DNA from: Hymenoscyphus infarciens
Lineage: Eukaryota; Ascomycota; Leotiomycetes; Helotiales; Helotiaceae
Assembly: GCA_001414345.1 (NCBI GenBank)
Contig: LLCB01000351.1
Coordinates: 16,454 to 80,453, forward strand
DNA: 64,000 nt
Direction: 5' to 3'
Shown here piece after piece: positions 59,601 to 64,000 of the stretch. The first letter of the stretch is position 1. Each line of letters begins with the position of its first letter. Made by a program: the position numbers and the translations under genes. The notes under the pieces are model-generated. The model did not search any database, was not told the DNA's origin, and saw nothing but the letters and a program-made list of their open reading frames with translations.

Positions 59601-61118
59601 ATTGAGCGACAGCCTATCGTGGTTGTGAAATCAACTACACTATCCCAATCTGCAATAATGGTCCTAGAAGGCGAGCGGCGCATCTTCTCAATCACGTTGC
59701 AAAATCTGTCAACTGAAACACCGGCAGACCTTTTACTCTTCTCTTTTAAAGATTCCACACAAGCTCCATTACAAACGGCTTTAAGTAGCCGTGATGCCTC
59801 ACCCGCGGAATTGTACGAATTTGAGCTTCTACTCGCCCGAAAACAATCCCTACGTTGGCTACCAAAAGAAGGAGAAACCCCATATATAGGCCCGAGCTCC
59901 ACAGCGACTTTCGAGATGGAAATCCTCGGCAAGCCTGGCCTAACACACGCAATAGTTCAAATCGACTATGCTTACCTAGGAGTTCCTGCCAATGAAGTAG
60001 AAGACAAATTCCATACCCGCCAAGTCAGCCTGCCACTCACCATAACCGTCAACGCCAGTCTCGAACTCTCGAAAATGGATATTCTCCCTCTCACAGGCAA
60101 CATTCCTCGCTCCTTATGGGAAAGAGAAGGGGTAGTTCAAGATGGAAAGCAGATCACACCCCATGATTACTGTCTCCTCACTCTTGATCTCCGGAATGCT
60201 TGGCCCTCGCGGTTACACGTTCACCTCGGAATTACGAATGGGAACTCGATTGAGGAAGATTTACTTCCTGGGAATGCTACGAGGTTAATTTTCCCTATTC
60301 CGAGGATATTTCTCGAAGATCCGGCGAGAGCCATTCCAGCCCTCGACCCGTCGAGGCAGCGACAGTTTGTTGTTAGTGCGGGGAAGATATCTGCTGAGAG
60401 TGAGCGAACCTCCCGGGAAGCGTTCTGGTATCGAGAGGAGATTCTTAAAATGATTCAGGGCACTTGGTCTACTTCATCTGGCTCGTCACGGACGGGTGAA
60501 ATCGAACTCCGTGGTATTCGGCTCACTCAACGCATGATCGACGCTATCAAAATCCCAGATATCGGGATTGAAATCCTTGTCAATGGTTCTATGGGTACGA
60601 ACTCACAACACCACATCGCTACAGATGGTTTCGATGCCCTACAAGTACGCATACAGAATCGCTCAAATCAACCCATCCACCCACTCCTCAGAATCCAACC
60701 CTCTATGCGGAGTCAATCTCACCGTGTCTCCCTCGATATCTCGAGGAAAATTATCTGGAATGGAACACTGCAGCAGACTCTTCCTATCCTTCCCGCGAAG
60801 GGGATAACTGAGGTGCAGATTGGGGTGACTGCTCTTTGTAGGGGTGAATTTGAAATTAATGCTAGTGTTGAGGAGACGAGGTTGATTGAACCCGATCCGG
60901 AACCGACGAGTGGTGATGGTGATGGGGAGGAAGGGGGGAAGAAGAGACGGGTGCAAAGGGAGAGAGCTAGTACACGGACTATGATGGATGCTGTGCTTGG
61001 GAAGAAGGAGAGGAGGGTTTGGTGTTGTAGGGAGGGGGTTTTGGTTGTTGTTGGGGATTGCCCAGGTGAGGGTGAAAGTGACGAGGGGGATGACGAGAGT
61101 GAAAGTGAAGAGGAATGA
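56657..61118 (+). CDS. TRS120: TRAPP II complex subunit TRS120 (TRAPPC9 family, Aspergillus HypA)
   Basis: Two exons (56657-56819 and 56875-61118) give 1468 aa. Exon 1 encodes LSPVAPARVRVVLLPIG through SPDGRPHR; the 55-bp intron joins to NMFSPLAFPTGMIVYDLTTF, matching the family start. Then come FELYREPLVIIAIADG, the RIGIVIGSLYLQAGRWLDAM helical region and a long C-terminal part with beta-sandwich repeats (YEFDIEIESIKLESEG, RRIFSITLQNLS). Trs120 marks TRAPP II, the Rab GTPase exchange complex acting in late Golgi and at hyphal tips. A Ser/Arg-rich, likely phosphorylated linker spans about residues 250-350. The C-terminus is acidic (SESEEE). The stop codon is directly followed by 15 G. Confidence 0.93.
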
Positions 61119-61133
61119 GGGGGGGGGGGGGGG
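61119..61133. repeat. G homopolymer, 15 bp
   Basis: Starts at the base after the TRS120 stop codon. Length in the assembly may be unreliable. Confidence 0.8.
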
Positions 61134-62182
61134 TTCTTGTAAAAGTAGAAGGGAAGGAGCCTTTTGTATAGATCGTATATTACTGACTAGGAGAGGGACT
61201 AGGTAGACTGGTGTGGGGAATACTCACTCTGTCTTTTGAGATTGTTGAACTAGTTCTCGTCTTCTCGCTGTGGTCGGTTCTGGTTTTTTGTGACTTTTTG
61301 AGGGTTGAATAGGGTGACTTGGGTGATGATATTGGGAACCAGGTGGACAAGTATCTATACGGAAGTGGGCGTACTTCTATTCCCGGGGTTTCTTTCGTTT
61401 TATGCATTTTCTCTTATCTCTAGAGTACTTGTTTAGCCTTTTAGATTCGCAAGGAAGGGTGGTAGGTAGAGGAGCTTGAGAAGCAAGTTTTCACTTGTGT
61501 TTTATCCCGGTTCGAATTTTCAAAGGCAAAAAAAAAGAGTCTGCTTTGAACTTGATGGTTGAAGGGATGCTAAGTGAAAAATGGTAACACTTTAAATGGT
61601 ACGCTTGAGGTATGTTTCATCCTTAACAGACTCTTTATACTTGAGCTGAAGTCACTTATTAGTCTTTGACACAATTCTCTCTTGTCTAATGCATATACAT
61701 CCTTTTAGTCTTCCACGGCTGAGATTCTCGACTCGCTATATACAAACGTATTGGTAGCATGCAATGGCAATTATTTGTTGGGGTAATGTGACTTCACGTC
61801 CTTCCCATGGAAGTGACTAGTGAGTCTAATACCAAACTTGACTGAATCTACCAACACCTTCTCTCCATGTTCCCAGTTACTGATCTTATGATTTGGGTTT
61901 GCCTTTGGGTCACGCTTGATTTCCTGTTTGGGAATTGGAGTCATTCTACGTACCTAGTTTTGCAACTGGTCATTTCTCGCTTCTTGAATTGTTATCTTGT
62001 GTTGTATAAAGAGGCTGCCTCCCTTCAACTTTTAGGTCCACTGGACATTTGCTTTTTTTCAATCTGAGGACCTTTGAAGAAGAACCGCCAGACGCACTTC
62101 TAATTGAACAGATCTTTAGCACTCTTGAATTTCCCAAGCCTTTTCAGCGGAACCCTCAGCAGCAACAACAGGGTTGAGCGAA
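61134..62182. other. Intergenic between TRS120 and the 198-aa protein
   Basis: 1.05 kb; 3' region of TRS120 and leader of the next gene, with glutamine-type CAGCAGCAACAACAG just before its start. No gene supported. Confidence 0.4.
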
Positions 62183-62779
62183 ATGTCGTATTTTGATGAA
62201 ATGGATGATAACCCGCATTCTCAACCCCCTGGAACAGTCTTCCATTACCAGGGCGGCGGCGGCGATGATGGACGCGACACCACCTTGAGTTCCTACATCG
62301 CCGAAGCAGATTTCGCTTGGCACTTTCTTAAGAATAGGGAATCATTAGTCCTGACAACCCCCAATGACCTTGCTGAGAGCCTGTCAAAGGCCGATCACGT
62401 ATTTGAGATTGAAAGACGCATCGGCACATTCAGCTTTGGTGGGGATCGATTCAATAATCTACACACCCTAACAATACATAGGCGGTATTTCATCCCCGCT
62501 CTCGACAAATCACACCCAACCAACACACAACCAAAGCAAATCGAAGAAATCAACGTTGATGATATCTTTGGGGGAGGCAGTAGTCATCCTATCCATGATA
62601 CTGGTCATGATCGTGCGGTTTTCACCCTGTTCTCCATGGTGCGGGATCGAGACCAGGATCGCGGGCCTGGCAGCAGATTCCATCTTTACTTCGTTCGACG
62701 ACTGAGAAACCCGAAGCGGGGTGTTATTCTTGAGTCACCAAGTGGAGTCCTAGGAAGGTGGCCGGATCGCGCTACATAA
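62183..62779 (+). CDS. Hypothetical protein, 198 aa
   Basis: Single-exon frame from ATG at 62183 (MSYFDEMDDN); no earlier in-frame ATG. I do not recognise the family. The N-terminus is acidic and Gly-rich (HYQGGGGDDGRD), followed by a compact-looking segment (SYIAEADFAWHFLKN, VFEIERRIGTF, LHTLTIHRRYFIPAL) and an Arg-rich C-terminal part (FHLYFVRRLRNPKRG). No signal peptide or transmembrane helix. Steady codon use and a protein-like composition support a gene, but without homologues it could be an orphan or a truncated piece; the sequence after the stop (62780-63040) stays GC-balanced with another open frame, so a missed intron is possible. Confidence 0.55.
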   Translation: MSYFDEMDDNPHSQPPGTVFHYQGGGGDDGRDTTLSSYIAEADFAWHFLKNRESLVLTTPNDLAESLSKADHVFEIERRIGTFSFGGDRFNNLHTLTIHRRYFIPALDKSHPTNTQPKQIEEINVDDIFGGGSSHPIHDTGHDRAVFTLFSMVRDRDQDRGPGSRFHLYFVRRLRNPKRGVILESPSGVLGRWPDRAT

Positions 62780-63591
62780 GCGGGTTTTGGAATGAAGTCT
62801 TCTGATGGTTTTAAGACAACGCTGGGAATCACTTGGCTACAAAGTGGGAGGTGTTCGGGAGATTTGCAAAAACCATCGGTCTTGTTCTGTTGGAATTGGC
62901 TGATAAGTGCTGCATGCATCAGTAGCTTGCTCTCGTCTCAGGAGTCAGATAATTGGACAGGCTTGCTCACGTTTTGTCGTAGAGAGTTAGTTAATAATGT
63001 CAAGTGCTACTATGATAACCCAAGATCGCAACCTTGAATATCACGGAACTATTCAGAAGCGTGGTCCCCCATTTTTTTGCCATAAAATCAACAAATGAAA
63101 TAATTGTTCTATGGTATCGAAAAGGTTAGGTCAACCCAAAAAGATCAACTCCAAGCGAGGAGTTGAAAAACATCATTGTTTTAGGTAATCTACCCAGCAT
63201 ATAATCGACAGCTACTTGAGATTAAATCTAGTTTGGAGAGGCGTACGTGAGCTTTTGAGCTGGTGTGTTTTAGATCTTGTGACCTTTCGCTTCGGGATCG
63301 ATCACTCATAGAGCCGAGTGCACTCTTATATTATTTGGGATTGCGCTATTCTGTCCCAACGCTAGCAGGGGTCCCTGGTGTGCCAAGAGCGCCACCACGT
63401 GACTCGCCCCCTTATCCTCCTATTCACTCTGCCAGAAGCATTTTACTCTTTTCTCCGGGGGGCTAGCCCCCCGGACCCCCCAGTGGGAGGGACACCCTCC
63501 CACACCCACCTACTAGGAGTAAGCGTATTCTATTTATATATAAGAGTGAATTCGAGCCATTTTACCTTATTAGTTAAGTCGGAAGCTAGAG
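62780..63591. other. Intergenic leading into repeats; two GC-rich palindromes near 63454-63503
   Basis: 812 bp. From about 63390 the sequence becomes GC-rich with palindromes (annotated separately), then AT-rich again before the LTR at 63592. No gene supported. Confidence 0.5.
63454..63503. repeat. Tandem pair of perfect palindromes
   Basis: A 22-bp perfect palindrome (63454-63475, centre GGGGGGCTAGCCCCCC) is followed seven bases later by a perfect hairpin: GTGGGAGGG, loop ACA, CCCTCCCAC (63483-63503). A CTAG follows nine bases after the hairpin (63513-63516), resembling a Helitron 3' end, but the usual T after it is missing. This is inference only. Confidence 0.6.
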
Positions 63592-63865
63592 TGTGACGGC
63601 ATGCCATCATCCTAGATAGCTGGGAGTACCTGCTATATATGAGGTTTCGGCAGTTGTTGTATTGTCTGTTTTAGGAAGGTTACGTAGGTTTGTTTCGGAC
63701 CCTTTTGTACTGTCTAAACCTCTTGTATATAGCAGCCTACTCCTAGAGTTAGAGAGGGATAGTTTTTCCTTTCCTTCCGTATCAGAGCCTAGTATTTACA
63801 TACGTTATTCTATCTCGAACGCACTCCTATATGCCTCTTCTATAGTAGTATGTATTTCGTGCCGA
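63592..63865 (+). repeat. LTR of the 364-bp family, internally deleted copy
   Basis: Starts TGTGACGGCATGCC and follows the LTR at 9990-10353 to GTATTTCGTGCCG, with an internal deletion of roughly 80-90 bp. The final TTACA is replaced by a diverged end. It is much less RIP-mutated than the copies at 6654, 12157 and 13672. It could be a solo LTR or the edge of an element running off the window. Confidence 0.75.
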
Positions 63866-64000
63866 TCCCTATGTATAGAGAACGTAGAGTAATAGGTAGA
63901 GATAAACAGATTACTATAGACCTTAGTACAACGTTTCATAAAAATTAGTTAGAGAGTATACTAGTACCTAGCGTAAATAGAAGGCAAAGAGAAAGCGCTA
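63866..64000. other. AT-rich repeat sequence at the window edge
   Basis: TpA-rich, no frame, probably the start of another transposon-derived block. Confidence 0.5.

Noticed and set aside
1..64000. CRISPR arrays, prokaryotic operons or integrated plasmid features
   Set aside because: The sequence is eukaryotic with spliceosomal introns; the tandem repeats found lack regular spacers.

Overview
This is a 64-kb piece of a filamentous ascomycete nuclear genome, probably a leotiomycete (Helotiales type). Genes carry many short GT-AG introns (about 48-70 bp) with CTNAC-type branch points, the 5S rRNA gene is dispersed, and transposons are degraded by C-to-T/G-to-A mutation with strong TpA excess, the signature of repeat-induced point mutation (RIP). 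The class assignment is an inference from protein flavour, not a database result.

Layout: (1) 1-14630 is a gene-free, AT-rich nest of transposons. A minus-strand Ty3/gypsy element (5' LTR near 12157, CCHC knuckle at 10480-10521, reverse transcriptase near 5040-5420, RNase H near 4480-4720) is interrupted by three smaller LTR elements. Each of these has equal-length LTRs and an exact 5-bp target duplication: 1336-2216 (881 bp, TSD CTTAA), 2411-3850 (1440 bp, GTTAA) and 6654-10353 (3.7 kb, CTAAG). A Tc1/mariner transposase relic (14459-14630) lies at the border with the genes. (2) 14822-33319 is gene-dense and mostly housekeeping: proteasome assembly chaperone PAC3-like, a 2-oxoglutarate/Fe(II) oxygenase, LAA1/HEATR5, a TACO1/YebC-type mitochondrial translation factor, PET100, peroxisomal enoyl-CoA isomerase/hydratase, CWC21, CDC123 and a 564-aa unrecognised protein. 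(3) 33320-49254 is looser: an MFS sugar porter with 11 introns, a DUF2264 protein, a small cysteine-containing secreted protein that is only apparent after intron placement, a 5S rRNA gene, phosphoserine aminotransferase SER1 and a divergently placed SDR-fold protein lacking catalytic residues. (4) 49255-63591 holds an NRPS-like adenylation-thiolation-thioesterase enzyme, TRS120 (TRAPP II) and a hypothetical protein. (5) From about 63400 the sequence becomes repetitive again: two adjacent GC-rich palindromes and an LTR of the same family as the left-hand nest.

The genes do not form an obvious single pathway. LAA1 and TRS120 both serve trans-Golgi/endosomal traffic, and TACO1-like and PET100 both serve cytochrome c oxidase biogenesis, but neighbours are mostly functionally independent. 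The accessory candidates are the NRPS-like enzyme, the 2OG oxygenase, the secreted protein, the pseudo-SDR and the nested non-autonomous retroelements. Exon borders were assigned by eye from splice consensus, reading frame and family similarity, so individual junctions may be off by one alternative site.
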